Source: Gnetum montanum (Eukaryota; Streptophyta; Gnetopsida; Gnetales; Gnetaceae). Taken from it: a stretch of DNA of 64,000 nucleotides. The notes under the pieces are model-generated. The model was given only the letters and a program-made list of their open reading frames with translations. It had not been told where the DNA came from and made no database searches. A program made the translations under genes and the position numbers. Of this stretch, positions 1-10,980 are shown in pieces. The DNA lies in the NCBI GenBank assembly GCA_015680685.1, contig MNCI01025002.1, forward strand, positions 349,108 to 413,107, in the 5' to 3' direction. Numbering within the stretch: position 1 is the stretch's first letter; every line of letters begins with the position of its first letter.

Positions 1-2807
1 CAAGAGAAATCACAATTTCTGTATCTGTAACGTCATTTATTTAAGGATGGACCACCATCCCAATCATTTGGACAACTACCCCACGATCACCTCCAACATG
101 GAAGAGCAAGTCTATGTGCCACTACCCAGAATTCTACTCAAATCCACCATTAGACATCACATTGATTTGAATTTCAATCACCATCGATCATCCGTGGACA
201 AGATCATTGCTAGTCCAGGAACACAAGAAAATGTGTTCCTAAGATTTGTCCTATCCCAAGGATGTTCACCAAGCATACACCATCCTAGCACGCCAACATC
301 ATCAAGAACACATGGCACCAGTTCAAGAGCATAATGGGCAAGGACATGCCCTGGTCCGTTCATTACAACACCGTATCACAACGGAAGCATTTCTCATGAG
401 GTTTTCAGTAGAATTATACATCAAGGCACAAAGGCCATTTACAACATATATCAAGGATGCTCCAAAACAAGCACCAGGAAGACACCACACATCAAGCTTG
501 GCCTTGTCACAGTGTGTGGCATAGGCCTACAACCAGGAGACAACTGAGTCACATAGGCAATACATCCAGCACTTTTGAGTGCATACACTCGAATTGAGAA
601 TATCACAAGGATACATTTCGCACACCCAAGGATCGGATTACATTCATATATGAGAACATACATGGTATTTGCGAATGCTATCCAAGCCTAAAAGGCTATA
701 GGACAACTACCAAGGCTATAGGCTGGAAGATTTAGGCCACCAAGAGCATACCAAGAAAGAACCATGCTATTTTGAGAAAAACCTGTCTCTATCACGAAGC
801 ATAAACGATCATCGGTCATTGCACCACCATCTCAAAAGATACATGATCTACCGTCACACTGAACCAACTGCACGAGTAACCTCGAACGAAAATGATTCGA
901 GACACGAACGCAACGATCAAATAACGAAACACACCAACTGAGTATCCACCATCCTACCATAGTGGGACCTCATTGCATTGGCCACTCCTGGGCCATCAGT
1001 ATCCGGCATGGCCAAGGATACCATTTCATGCCATATGCTAGCCCAATATCTGTAGGGTCTAGGATAGATCACCGTCCTCTATTAGTGCTCCCCCAGCACT
1101 GAGAGGCAAACAAATCATGATGTACCTGCTGATCCATCATAGCCAAGGTACTGATAAATCCACAACCCAATGTTGGGATTCTGAGACCAAATAATTAGTT
1201 CATGAAGGTCTCAGGAGCACATATCTTCCCCATAAATATAGTGCTCACAGAATCAACTAAGGTCATCACTGGCTTCATCTTTATACCTGTGCTACCTACA
1301 AACACTGAGACACAAGCTCAGAAACATAGAAGTTAGCAGGAACACGATTAGCACATCAGCCTCATTCACAACCATCAAGCATGATCACATAACAAAGAGA
1401 TTTCACTCTTGCGCATCATAAAATTCAAGACCTCAACATGTATAGAGATCAATCATGCAAAACATTGATGGAGGAATTCGATCCACACTCGAACAAACTA
1501 TTTCATCATGAGACATACCAAGAGAGAGATAACACACTCTCAGAATTTCAAGATTCATACACAACAATCATACCCAGCAACTAACACTGGCCTCAACCAG
1601 GACCAAAATTTCAACACACTTGTATGAGTCATGGGCAATAGACAATCGTCAACTCAACCCAAAAATAAGGCAGAAGACCAAGGTCTATCCAACAACAAGT
1701 CTGCATCAAACCAATTCTCACAACAACGAGCAACATCACTGAGGATGCTTTCACAAGAAGACTCTTATCAAACAAGGTGAGGTCTTAACAAGAACCAACA
1801 ATAGGATGACCCACATCAATAGTCTTTGAATCAAAGTGACCAAGAAATGTCACCAATCAAAATAGTGATGCCACAAGCCCAAGGGCAACACCACCAGCTC
1901 AACAAGGGAGCTCAACTCACAAAGATTAACAATAAGGGCAATCATGCCTCATGCACAAGAAGTTGTCAAACAAGACAACAAACATTTGGCTTTGGGATGA
2001 CACAACCAACCATTTCATCCTCAACATTCCCAACAATAAGTCATCATACTATGTAAAACATTTAAGCCTTGCGTTACGAACGATAGACGCAACCATGATA
2101 AAATGCATACAGAATTTGAAAGCGCAACCAAGAAGACATGCATACACAAATAGACAAACATACAATCGCAAACATGAACATATGAAGTCTACCGGCAATG
2201 GTCTTAGTCCACCCAGAACAAGGCTCACCAAGAGCACATGTCCGAAAGACCTCCATCCTGAAGTGCCTGGGAACCATCTTGTCCCAATTTGTATTTTCCC
2301 ATCCTCACTGTATCAAGGGTGAGTGGGAGTGCCAAGGATATCATATCTTGTACGATTCAACAAATGCCATCTTGAAACATGTCATCTGGGTGGAAATCGA
2401 AGCAGAGACTCGGTCCGATTCATCCCAGATGAATCACTGGAGACCTGAGATGGGAGCTCCTTGAGCAAAAAAATTCTTGAGTTGCCAGTAGAACTCCTCT
2501 CAACCATATCGCATACAATCACAACTAGTCCAACCACAAGTAAACAAGGGAAGGACATCACCAAGACGCTATCATTTCTTTGAACCAGGATGGGCTAAAG
2601 CCTCAACAACTACCTTGACATGATCCCATAACGTTTGGTTTTCTAAAGAGAGCTTTAGCAGAAGACCACCCTCCAAGGGAGTGGTTAGCAAAAGTTGAGA
2701 ATGGGGTTAGCTAGTTTCTATCAGAAACCTCACAAACCACAAACCCTAATACCCACTTAGCGAGAAACTTTTACCAATAACTGAAACTGTATAGCTCCAA
2801 TACCATC
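1..2807 (-). mobile_element. decayed interior of a minus-strand LTR element
   Basis: This stretch lies on the internal side of the LTR at 2808-3361 and is probably what remains of that element's leader and gag region. I see no long open frame. On the minus strand near 1235-1275 a short peptide VMTLVDSVSTI resembles a retropepsin active-site context (D-S-G expected, V in place of G), but no reverse transcriptase follows within the window. The region is rich in CA and ATCA words on the plus strand. Assignment rests mainly on adjacency to the LTR and primer site; the element would continue beyond position 1. Confidence 0.3.
2794..2805 (-). other. primer-binding site, initiator-Met tRNA type
   Basis: Read on the minus strand this is TGGTATTGGAGC, matching the common plant primer site TGGTATCAGAGC at 10 of 12 positions. 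It lies two bases inside the LTR end, which is the normal spacing. It differs from the tRNA-Asp-type sites of elements A to E, so this is a different retrotransposon family. Confidence 0.5.
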
Positions 2808-3361
2808 TGTAACAACGTTGCCCCAACATTGCCCGGCACCCCAAGGAATTCACAAAGATCCAATGGATCTGGGATGGAAGACCTAGGGAATACGCCTCTA
2901 ACAAGCAAGCATCTCACGAGTGCAAGCAAAAGAGAACCAAGCAAACAAGCACACACACAACCTTGTAGACCACATCGATGGGAGGGGAGACGATGCACCT
3001 ACAAGGGAAGGTACCTCACCCCTAGATCTGGTACAAGGTGTGACATGGCACCGCACCAAAACTATCCAATCTTGGCTACCTACATATCTACGACCACTGT
3101 AGAATCAGGGCCATGTAGTTCTCCACGAAGAAGAGGGGAAATGAAGAGGACTTAGAAGAGAGTGCAACAGGAGGGTGTCCTATTGCTAGCTTGGTACCAC
3201 CAAGCCAGGGTGGGTTTTGTAACACTTGAGAGCCACCCAAGGGTGCCTCAAAGTGTTCCATGGCCTCCAAACCATGGGGAGAGCCCAAGAGAACAACCAT
3301 TCTAGGACATCTCTCACAGAAAGAGAGAGAGATCATTGCAAAGTGGATGGTATTCGTAACA
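2808..3361 (-). repeat. 5' LTR of a minus-strand element, about 554 bp
   Basis: On the minus strand the block begins TGTTACGAATACC and ends CAACGTTGTTACA, giving the TG...CA ends of an LTR with a primer-binding site directly inside. No second copy is in the window, so the other LTR is either beyond position 1 or lost. The outer boundary at 3361 is set only by the terminal motif. Confidence 0.45.
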
Positions 3362-3716
3362 AATCAACTAAAATTTCAACTGTGATAAATCCTTTTACGT
3401 GTAATGTGTTCAAAGTCAAGAGATTCAAGTAGATATGGAAAATGTGGGGTTAATAGATTTGTTGTTCGCCAAAATATCACAAATGAAAGCATTCGTTAAT
3501 CGTGTATATGTTTAGAGTCCATGGTTCCTATCATTGACTAACTAGGAAATTTCGTGCTGGCAGTGCAACTTTTACTTACACAGCAGGTTAGATTAGATTT
3601 AGATGTCTTAGACAAGTGTGTCTTATCACAAGGCTATTTTATTATTGCTATTATGTTAAGCAAGAAAGGCATCCACAACCTTCCTTGACTAAAAGACTAG
3701 CTTTTATATATATATA

Positions 3717-4089
3717 TTTATAAATTGGGTGAGATGATTTTTTAAGAAAAAATGATGTTAGCGAAGCTCGATCACTATACTAGAGCTGCGGTAACAAGAT
3801 AACTAAGAACAGAATCACTTAGCCCTCTTCTGTTTCTCTACCACTTACCCAATTTAGTTTTACCCTATCGATCAAGTTTGCTCTTTCTTTGTTTGTTCAT
3901 GGCATTTTTCTTTGTTTGTTCATGGTGTTTTAAACACCATGAACGAACAAAGAAAGAGCAAACTTGACTGAGAGGGTAAAACTAAATTGGGTAAGTGGTA
4001 GAGAAATAGAGGAGGGGTGAGTGATTCCGTTAGTAGTCGAGCTTTGTTAACATCATTCTTTTTTTAAATCATCTCGGCCAATTATATAT
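3717..4089. mobile_element. foldback (large inverted repeat) element
   Basis: Two arms of about 170-215 bp are reverse complements around a centre at 3931, where GGTGTTT and AAACACC flank one T. The left arm starts near AATTGGGTGAGATGATTT and the right arm ends near AAATCATCTCGGCCAATT. The left arm carries about 35 extra bases (around 3772-3815) and a short duplication of TCTTTGTTTGTTCATGG next to the centre. There is no coding capacity. This is the architecture of a MITE or foldback transposon. A transcript would fold into a long hairpin. Confidence 0.75.
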
Positions 4090-4339
4090 CTAAATTTGTG
4101 GAGCGGTTTCGCAAGCTGAGTAGAATTTAATTTATTTTTTTATTTTTTAAGTTATCATCACTATTTGCATTCGAAATAATATATACCGGTAAACATAAAT
4201 TGGTTAAAATAAAATTTTATATATTTCGTATATGTTGACGAAAGAATACATTGCACAATTATTACAACAAACATTACAAAGTTGTATAATAGGATTGAGC
4301 AAAAGGCAAAATACAATGATAAGTGTGAACTCAATATGC

Positions 4340-4497
4340 TTAATTCTCCAACTGAGCAAAATGAATTTCTTGTGCAATTCTACTTTGTAGATGTTTAGCA
4401 TTTGAAATCTTTCTATATCTTTGCACATGAAAAAGAGGATGGATCTTTAAAGAATCAATGGTCTTGACTCTAGATAATGCAACAAACATAATCGTCA
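4340..4497 (-). pseudogene. PIF1/Helitron-type helicase C-terminal fragment
   Basis: The minus frame ending at the TAA at 4340 reads MFVALSRVKTIDSLKIHPL, then a region of the pattern R-Y-x-K-I-S-N-A-K-H-L-Q-S-R-x-x-x-E-I, and stops after FAQLEN. V-A-L-S-R-V is the conserved C-terminal helicase signature of plant PIF1-like and Helitron-encoded helicases, and the following basic helical tail is typical of them. Everything upstream, including the Walker motifs, is missing: the frame runs into the TAA-rich repeats at 4510. It is therefore a short tail fragment, possibly the end of a decayed Helitron. I saw no clear Helitron terminus. Confidence 0.55.
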
Positions 4498-4509
4498 TCA
4501 CCTTAATTG

Positions 4510-4998
4510 TCATCATTTATAATAATAATAAATATTCATTATTATTGTAATCGTAACCATCACCATTTATAATAATAATAAATATTCAATATTACCCACC
4601 ATTTATAATAATAAATATTCATTATTACCCACATCGGGCCTTACATGTGAGGGAATATGAAGAGATGAATGGGGAGCCCAAGGATCAGGGGGTGTCACCG
4701 TTTATAATAATAATAAATATTCATTATTACCCACGTCGAGCCCTACACGTGAGGGAATACGAAGAGATGAATGGGGAGCCAAAGGTTTGGGGGCATCAAT
4801 TGAATAGAGATTCAGCTCCCCTGTAGTGATTGTTTGGCTCCCTTGCATGTGGTGTGTGCATGTGAAGGAATACAAAGAGATGAATGGGAAGCTTAAGGGT
4901 TAGGGGACATTAATCAAATAGAGATTCAACTCCCCTACACTGATTCTTAACTCCCATGCATGTACCACATGTGCGTGAGGGAATATGAAGAAATCAAA
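4510..4998. repeat. compound tandem repeat, about 100-115 bp period
   Basis: Three submotifs alternate. A TTTATAATAATAATAAATATTCATTATT block occurs around 4515, 4565, 4600 and 4700. A block containing GAGGGAATATGAAGAGATGA occurs around 4650, 4752, 4864 and 4977. A third containing AATAGAGATTCAGCTCCCCT occurs around 4803 and 4916. Copies are diverged, so the array is old. No reading frame is associated. Confidence 0.7.
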
Positions 4999-4999
4999 C

Positions 5000-6480
5000 T
5001 AAATTGGCACTGCAACATATATTTGTAATGCATATTCATTCATGGAGATATAAAAAATCACGTTACAAATTCATAAATAATGTTATTATTATATCACAAG
5101 CTTTTGTATATTGACATTATTGTTACAGTGGACAAGATATGAATGATGCTAACACCTCATTCATTATTATTTTATTATAATTATTGTGGAATCCAATAAA
5201 TGTTATGAGATTATTATAACTAGAGCAATAATCCATAATTATAATTTGAGATATTATGGATTATAAGATTCATTCAAACGGTAAACATTTCATAATAAAT
5301 AAAGCCAAGATATGATGAAATAGTACTCATAATCCATAATGTTAGAGATATTATTTATTCATTCATAATGCTAACCCATAATGATTATATTTTGGTTAGC
5401 ATTATCTATAAAATATATATAATGAAATGATTATAAATAACTAACTTTATTTATGATGAAGTGTTTATAATCATTATATATAATCATTTATATTTATGAT
5501 TATAAATATATCATTATATATAACTAAGATTATAAATAACCAAGATAAATATAATCATTGGCTCCTTTACAATGACTCTTTGGCTAGGGGAGATTTATAA
5601 ATAATTAGTTATTTATGATTATGGCAAGACATGTGCGTCGGTGGAGAGCTCGTCATCGTTTTCCTTGGCATTGGCTAGGATCATCATAGCATGATATTAC
5701 TGGAGATCTTCCTAAGGTCTAGGCTACCAAAGGTGCAAAAGTTCTTGTTTTTAAAATTTACCAAGTTAACAACCATATCATCCATTAGATTCCATCAATC
5801 AAAGAATATGTACATAAATAAAAGGCCTCACTGCATGAGAGAAGGTAAGAAGAAATTATCAAATTTGAACTCTTTAAGTCCTTCCAAAAAGCAGGAAAAA
5901 TTGTTAAAATTATGACCAAAGGCAGGTCGACATCTCAAATTGACTAATAATTTTCATGTGCTAGCAAAAATGCTAATGCTTTAGCATTTTATTAAAATGC
6001 ATATTACAAACAAAAAAGCATTCACAATCGTAACAACTAAGCACATCTACTCCATGGTAACTGCTGAATTTCAAAGCACAGCTACAAAATATACAAAGAG
6101 ATAAAAAGAACATGAACTTACAAATGTTCCTTTATATTGAAAAAGGGTGTAGCAAAAGAAAATTACTCAAGATAGTAGCAGAAAATTACAATTTCAGAAT
6201 TCCCTGCCACTCTAGAAAGCATTGAAAAAGAACAAAACCAAACTTTAGAATGTTTTTGCATTGGGAATGCAAATGTATAGGAAAGCATGCTTAGTACTGA
6301 TGACAGAAGAGCTTAACTTGAAGTGAAACTATGAAAATTGAACAAAATCATCAAAATGTAATGTTGAACACATTACAATTCACTATAAAAAATTAACAAA
6401 AACACACACAAAAAAAACTAGCAAAAAGTTTGTTTATAGAAAGAGATTACAATAACCAAAGGCTATTATTGACACAGAAA
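5000..6480. other. AT-rich intergenic DNA without a gene
   Basis: From about 5040 to 5560 the sequence is almost entirely A and T with many short ATTATA and TTATAA inverted words. From 5640 to 6480 composition is more ordinary. On the minus strand near 5728-5765 a short frame reading NFCTFGSLDL resembles NFYTYGSLDL of the gene relic at 6500-7455, suggesting a duplicated fragment. I find nothing else supportable. Confidence 0.5.
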
Positions 6481-6499
6481 CTTTAGAAGACCCTTTCCT

Positions 6500-7455
6500 T
6501 TAAGCTGCAGCTTCAACTATAGCCATTATTGTCCTTCCTCAAATGTCTCTGGCTCTACCCCTCATCCTGCCCCTACCTGTAAAATTTTATGCTTAAAACA
6601 TACATTCAAACAAAGCTACTCAAGAAACATATTGGCCTAATTCATATATAAATTTTATCAAAAAAAAACCTAAATGAAGAGATCTTTTAGCTATTATAAC
6701 AAAAATTGTATTGTAATTCACACCTCCTCTACCTCCGAGGTCCAAGCTACCATAAGTGTAGAAGTTCGCATTTTCGTCACCATCGAGGCTGATGTTTCTA
6801 GCATAGATGAGTGTGAGATTTGGATCTTCCAGTAGTAGTTCCCCAAAGTAGAGTGAGGTTCTGACATACTTACTGCCATCGATGAGCATCATGATGGCCA
6901 GGAAGTCACGGTCAAGGATGCTAGCAACAATGGTCATGATTCAGGGCATGAGATTTAAGGTGATGTCAACGCTGTGTCTGGAGTTTCTAGTCAAGCAAGT
7001 GACAAAGATGTGGCAGTGGACTGCAGCGATGGAGGCACCGATGATGATACTGTTGGTATAGTACTATCACGAGTTGTCACCAAGCAAGAGTGAAAGCATG
7101 TTAATGCCGTCAAACAGAGTGGCATCTATGGTTGTAAGGATGTCAAAGCTAAAGTAGCCATAGTCCCACCAAACCTTGTAAATGGTGATCTGTGCAAGCC
7201 AGGTCATGTCATTGGCATAGCCGAGCACGCTGACGTCAACCATGGCATTGCTGGCAATTGTTGATGATGTGTGGATGTCGTGGCCCTTAGTGTTGAGTGA
7301 GAATGCAGCAAGGGCTGACTAGCCTACTACCTTATTGCTGCCTTGGTTGAAGAAGCACATGCTGATGAGCTTGTTATTGTAGTTGAATCATCGGCCACCA
7401 TCGTAGGTGCCTTTCCAGTGCTCCAATGGAGCTCTAAAGCTAGCGTCATTGAAGC
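6500..7455 (-). pseudogene. unidentified gene relic with putative intron and RG-rich tail
   Basis: A minus-strand frame can be followed for over 250 codons from about 7455 down, with a handful of stops (around 7390, 7320, 7060 and 6950), most of them TAG or TGA. The last segment (6937 to 6724) is fully open and includes IDGSKYVRTSLYFGELLLED and NFYTYGSLDLGGRGG. A GT at 6723 and a TTTTACAG acceptor ending at 6577 delimit a 147-nt T-rich intron. Joining across it keeps frame and adds RGRMRGRARDI, one stop, and a short end with a TAA at 6500. The frame-preserving junction and Arg/Gly-rich end suggest a real former gene, not transposon sequence. I do not recognise the family; the central IDGSK...ELLLED stretch is faintly like an Sm fold, but the upstream length does not fit. 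Confidence 0.4.
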
Positions 7456-7574
7456 TGGTTTGGTTGGGCTAGGCAGCCTACAACAGCAGTTGCAAATAAA
7501 GACAGAGACAGAATGGAAATGGAATTCTCATTCCCATTCCCATTTTGCATTTGGTTGTGTTTGGCCTTTTTATG

Positions 7575-7805
7575 TGTGCAACAGGAATACGAAAAGCTAT
7601 GGCTCTGTGGTTCACATTTTGTGCAACGAGAATATGAAAAGGTGTGGCTTTTCGATTCATGTTTTTTCTCATTTCATGGGATCTTACATGGCACATGATG
7701 TGGAGGGCGTTACTTGGAGGGTGACAAATCCACTTCCCCCTCCCCCCTATCCTATGCAAACATGGAGGGCGACAAATCCACTTCCCCCTGCCCCCCTATC
7801 CTATG
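7575..7805. repeat. two short tandem duplications
   Basis: A 45-bp unit containing GTGCAAC and GAATACGAAAAG is repeated at 7576-7620 and 7621-7665. A second unit containing GACAAATCCACTTCCCCC and CCCCCCTATCCTATG is repeated at about 7715-7757 and 7762-7803. The frame spanning them is open for 165 codons only because of the repeats and is not a convincing gene. Confidence 0.6.
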
Positions 7806-7829
7806 AGAGGTGTTGGCCTCTCAACCAAA

Positions 7830-8739
7830 ACAAATGATTAATTTTAATGTAAGAGAGTGTCCTAACTCCATAGAGCCCATTACCTTACTTTATGAGGTAA
7901 CCTATCAATCTCTTTTGCTACATTGATGAAATATTATAAATACAAACTTTTCCAACCATCTTGTAATAAAGAAATCAAAATAATTTTTTTATTGCATTTA
8001 AAGAAGAATTTATTGGATCCTTTGACTTAAAATGACATTGAAATTCTATGATTTGTTGGATAGTGAAACATAATTGTTGAGTTTAGAAAACATTTGTCAC
8101 TACAATTTTTTTTTTTTATTTTTTTATTTTTTTTTTTGCAATCTCATAAGCATACCTCTACAAATTAAGTGTTGAAATACTTAACCCGTGATCACAAATG
8201 GTCTTTGGTTTGATATAACCTTTAATGAGTCAACAATCATGACATGATGGGACACAAACCGCTAATTGAATGGGAACTTAGCCTACCACACATAAACTAA
8301 GAAGGATAGAGAAATGATGGGAAGTAATGAATCTAAGTAATAGATTCAACTAAGTCTAGTTGATGGAAATAAAATTAACTACAAAGGTAGAACTATGAGT
8401 AGTGTAAATAAAATATAAGTATGGAAAAATGCATAAAAGAGCATAATAATGATAAAAATGGAGAACTTGATATGTGGGAAAGGGCCTAACTTCCCTTCCC
8501 CAATAATGAAAATGCTTAATTAGATGCATAAAAAGTGATTACCTCCTATGGAGGGCCAAAGCTACAAGTGTAGATGAAAAATGTAAGAGAGATCACACTA
8601 ATGATAAAAGTTTAGTTTATGAGCAAATTGGGGATTTTAGTGTTGAAAGTGAAATCTTTGACAATGAATATATGAGTATGGAAGCTTTAGGTATGGTCCA
8701 AAATTGTTTAGAGCCAAAATAGGGTTGTTTTGATTAATT
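7830..8739. other. gene-free stretch with a poly-T tract
   Basis: No frame, repeat or element boundary is recognisable. A run of T interrupted by single A bases lies at about 8107-8138. Confidence 0.5.
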
Positions 8740-9893
8740 GTCTAACAAGTGATCCTAGAGCTCAAAAAATTCTATGGAACTAGTGACACTAATGTTGAAC
8801 AATTCTAACTTTAGGACAATGATGAAACAATTGCTAAACTAACATTGATGCTAGACTAAGCTTGCAAACTGCAAGGTAGAGTTGTGATGGTCATGGAGCA
8901 TGCAAGTGATTTTGTGAAGATCAATACTTATACTCTTGGTCTCTCAAAATCCAAAAAGTACTTTACATATTAACAAATTGATCCTAATTTTAGGTTTTGA
9001 TCCCATATTTATAGACATAGGGTTGCCAAATTTAATCTTAGATTCGAGTAGAGTTCATCCAAAGATTACTTTTGGCAAGTTTAACTTACACGACTAGGTC
9101 ATGCAGGTCCTACCAAAAGTGACACTAACACTAACATTAGCATTAATGTCAGCATCATTGAGACTTAAGAAAGTTTTTTCCAAATTTTTCCAAATTGTAA
9201 GTTCAAACCTCCATGATCCCTTTTAACACCCAAACTACTATTAAATTATGTCATGACAATGCCGAGGAGTTCGAGAAGCTAGGAGATGATGTTAAACACA
9301 AAGTGTATAGGTCAATGGTCTTAAGATACAAGTCCCAAGAGTGTTGACACTAGCATCAGCATCAACATTAGATAGGGACTTCAAAAAATTTTAGCAATTT
9401 TCCAAGTTATCATCTCAAGCCTCCCAGATGCTTGAATTGATGTTGAAATGAGCCACAATGATGTTTGCAAGATGTCAAGAAGCTTGTGAACCAAGGAAAT
9501 GCTATTGAATGTTGAACCTAGCAACTTAGGGCAATGATGATACAGGCATGGTGATTCTAATGTTGATTTCAATGTCAACATCACTTGCAGTAGTTAGAAA
9601 AATTTTAGCCCTGATTGTTAAGACTACCTTCAAAAACACTAAAATTGGCATTTCATGCCTTGTAATTGATGTTGATTGATTGCTAAAGAGCTTAGAAGTC
9701 AAGATAGAAGCTAGCATGTTGGTGAGAAGTGTTGTGTAGGAGAAAAGCATGGTGTTGGGGTTGCCAACACTAGGGGTACTAATGCTAGTCTCAATGTCAG
9801 CATCGGCCCCAAACTTAGAAAAATTTTCATCTTCAGATCCATGGATTAACTTACCAAAATGCTGAAATTTGATGTCTAGTATGTTGAGATTGT
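8740..9893. repeat. degenerate tandem array, about 200-230 bp units
   Basis: The same word order recurs at about 9117, 9341, 9546 and 9755: an ACACTAA/CTAATG-rich opening, then AATGTCAGCATC or a variant, then AGAAAAATTTTA or TTTTCCAAATTTTTCC, then a segment with CTTGAATTGATGTTG or a relative. Units are strongly diverged. There is no coding potential. Element A inserted at its right end. Confidence 0.5.
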
Positions 9894-10825
9894 TAATGAG
9901 TCATTGTTGGTTGGCTACGGCAACAAGGCCTCGTCAATGTAGCCAAGCACATCGATGAGGCCCCATTGATGCATCTTATCCTATGTCAACAAGGCCCCAT
10001 CGATGCAGTGTTTGTCTATTGCCTATAAATGTGCACATACCAGCCGCACTTATAGTAATCTAGATTTTAGTAGCGACGAAGCTCTTGCATTTTCTCCATT
10101 CAAAAGTTAGAATTTTTTCCCTTGAGTGCCTGTAGCAAGAGTCATTGAGTGTGCGAATCTTTATTCAAGCATTGTTGTACTTGAGCATGACAATGTGTAT
10201 GGCAATAAAGATGATATTTCTGATAAACCTTGCAACACTTTGGATAGATTAGCTATTTTATTTATGCATTTACTATTTTCAATTATTTATTAAATGTCTT
10301 CAATTAATTATCAATTATTTTCCAGTTACAATGTTAGATAAGCAATTAAGCTAGATAGATTACACACATAAGTATGACTACTTCGAGCATAGCACGTATT
10401 TTCTTGGTAATCCCAGTAGCGTTATTGCTTGGTACGCCCAGTAGCATAGCACTTGGTCACCTAGTAGTGGATATGTGGGTTTAGAACATGTACAAAAAGC
10501 GGGATTGGATGCTTATGTTAGGATTAGTTAAATGATTAGTTAATTAGTTAATTTAGATTAGTTAATCATATCCCTTTTTATCTACATTTCAAGCATCCAA
10601 CTATAAAACATAAAAATGATGAAAATCAAATGCCTTAGTTACACTTAACCATACCAATGAATGTCACAAGTGTAATTGGGAAGACAACGATTGACCTTAA
10701 GGCTAGGTTCACTTCCTAAAGGGCTAGTGCACTAGAAACAATAAAGTTTTCACAATTCAACTAGATTGCATGTGAACACTTTGTGATTCGTATGGTTGGG
10801 TGTAGAGGTACCTTGTCGCTCATCA
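9894..10825 (+). repeat. element A 5' LTR
   Basis: 932 bp. It starts TAATGAGTCATTG, with TGATGAG in the 3' copy, and ends CGCTCATCA just before the primer site. It carries U3 palindromes, a TATA box at 10024 and a polyadenylation signal AATAAA at 10204, so U3, R and U5 can be laid out in order. Confidence 0.9.
9915..10030 (+). promoter_or_regulatory. element A LTR promoter: palindrome cluster plus TATA box
   Basis: Three imperfect palindromes of about 25 bp follow each other: one around AAGGCCTCGTCAATGTAG, one around CATCGATGAGGCCCCATTGATG, and one around GTCAACAAGGCCCCATCGATG. About 16 bp after the last comes CCTATAAATG, a TATA box (10024-10030). The same arrangement with TATAAATA occurs in the other plus-orientation LTRs of the family (20769, 23169, 31277, 33327, 55533). 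Confidence 0.7.
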
Positions 10826-10826
10826 T

Positions 10827-10845
10827 TGGCGTCATTGCCAGGGAC
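10827..10845 (+). other. primer-binding site, tRNA-Asp type
   Basis: TGGCGTCATTGCCAGGGAC follows the LTR end by one base. It matches the complement of the plant tRNA-Asp 3' end (TGGCGCCGTTGCCGGGGAT) except at a few positions. This is the primer class used by Athila elements. Confidence 0.8.
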
Positions 10846-10980
10846 TTTGTTTGTGGAATGTGCACTATTGAGGTTTAAGTAAATATTATTATATCATTGC
10901 ATGAACCTAAAGGTCAATATCACTTCCACTATACATAGGATTATAAAAGCACACTGAAACTTGCATTTTTTTTTTACAAA

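Noticed and set aside
2829-3155. 108-codon plus-strand frame
   Set aside because: It lies inside the LTR of the minus-strand element and has no recognisable domain.
7343-7837. 164-codon plus-strand frame
   Set aside because: It overlaps the minus-strand gene relic at its left end and two tandem duplications at its right end; composition is not protein-like and no motif is visible.
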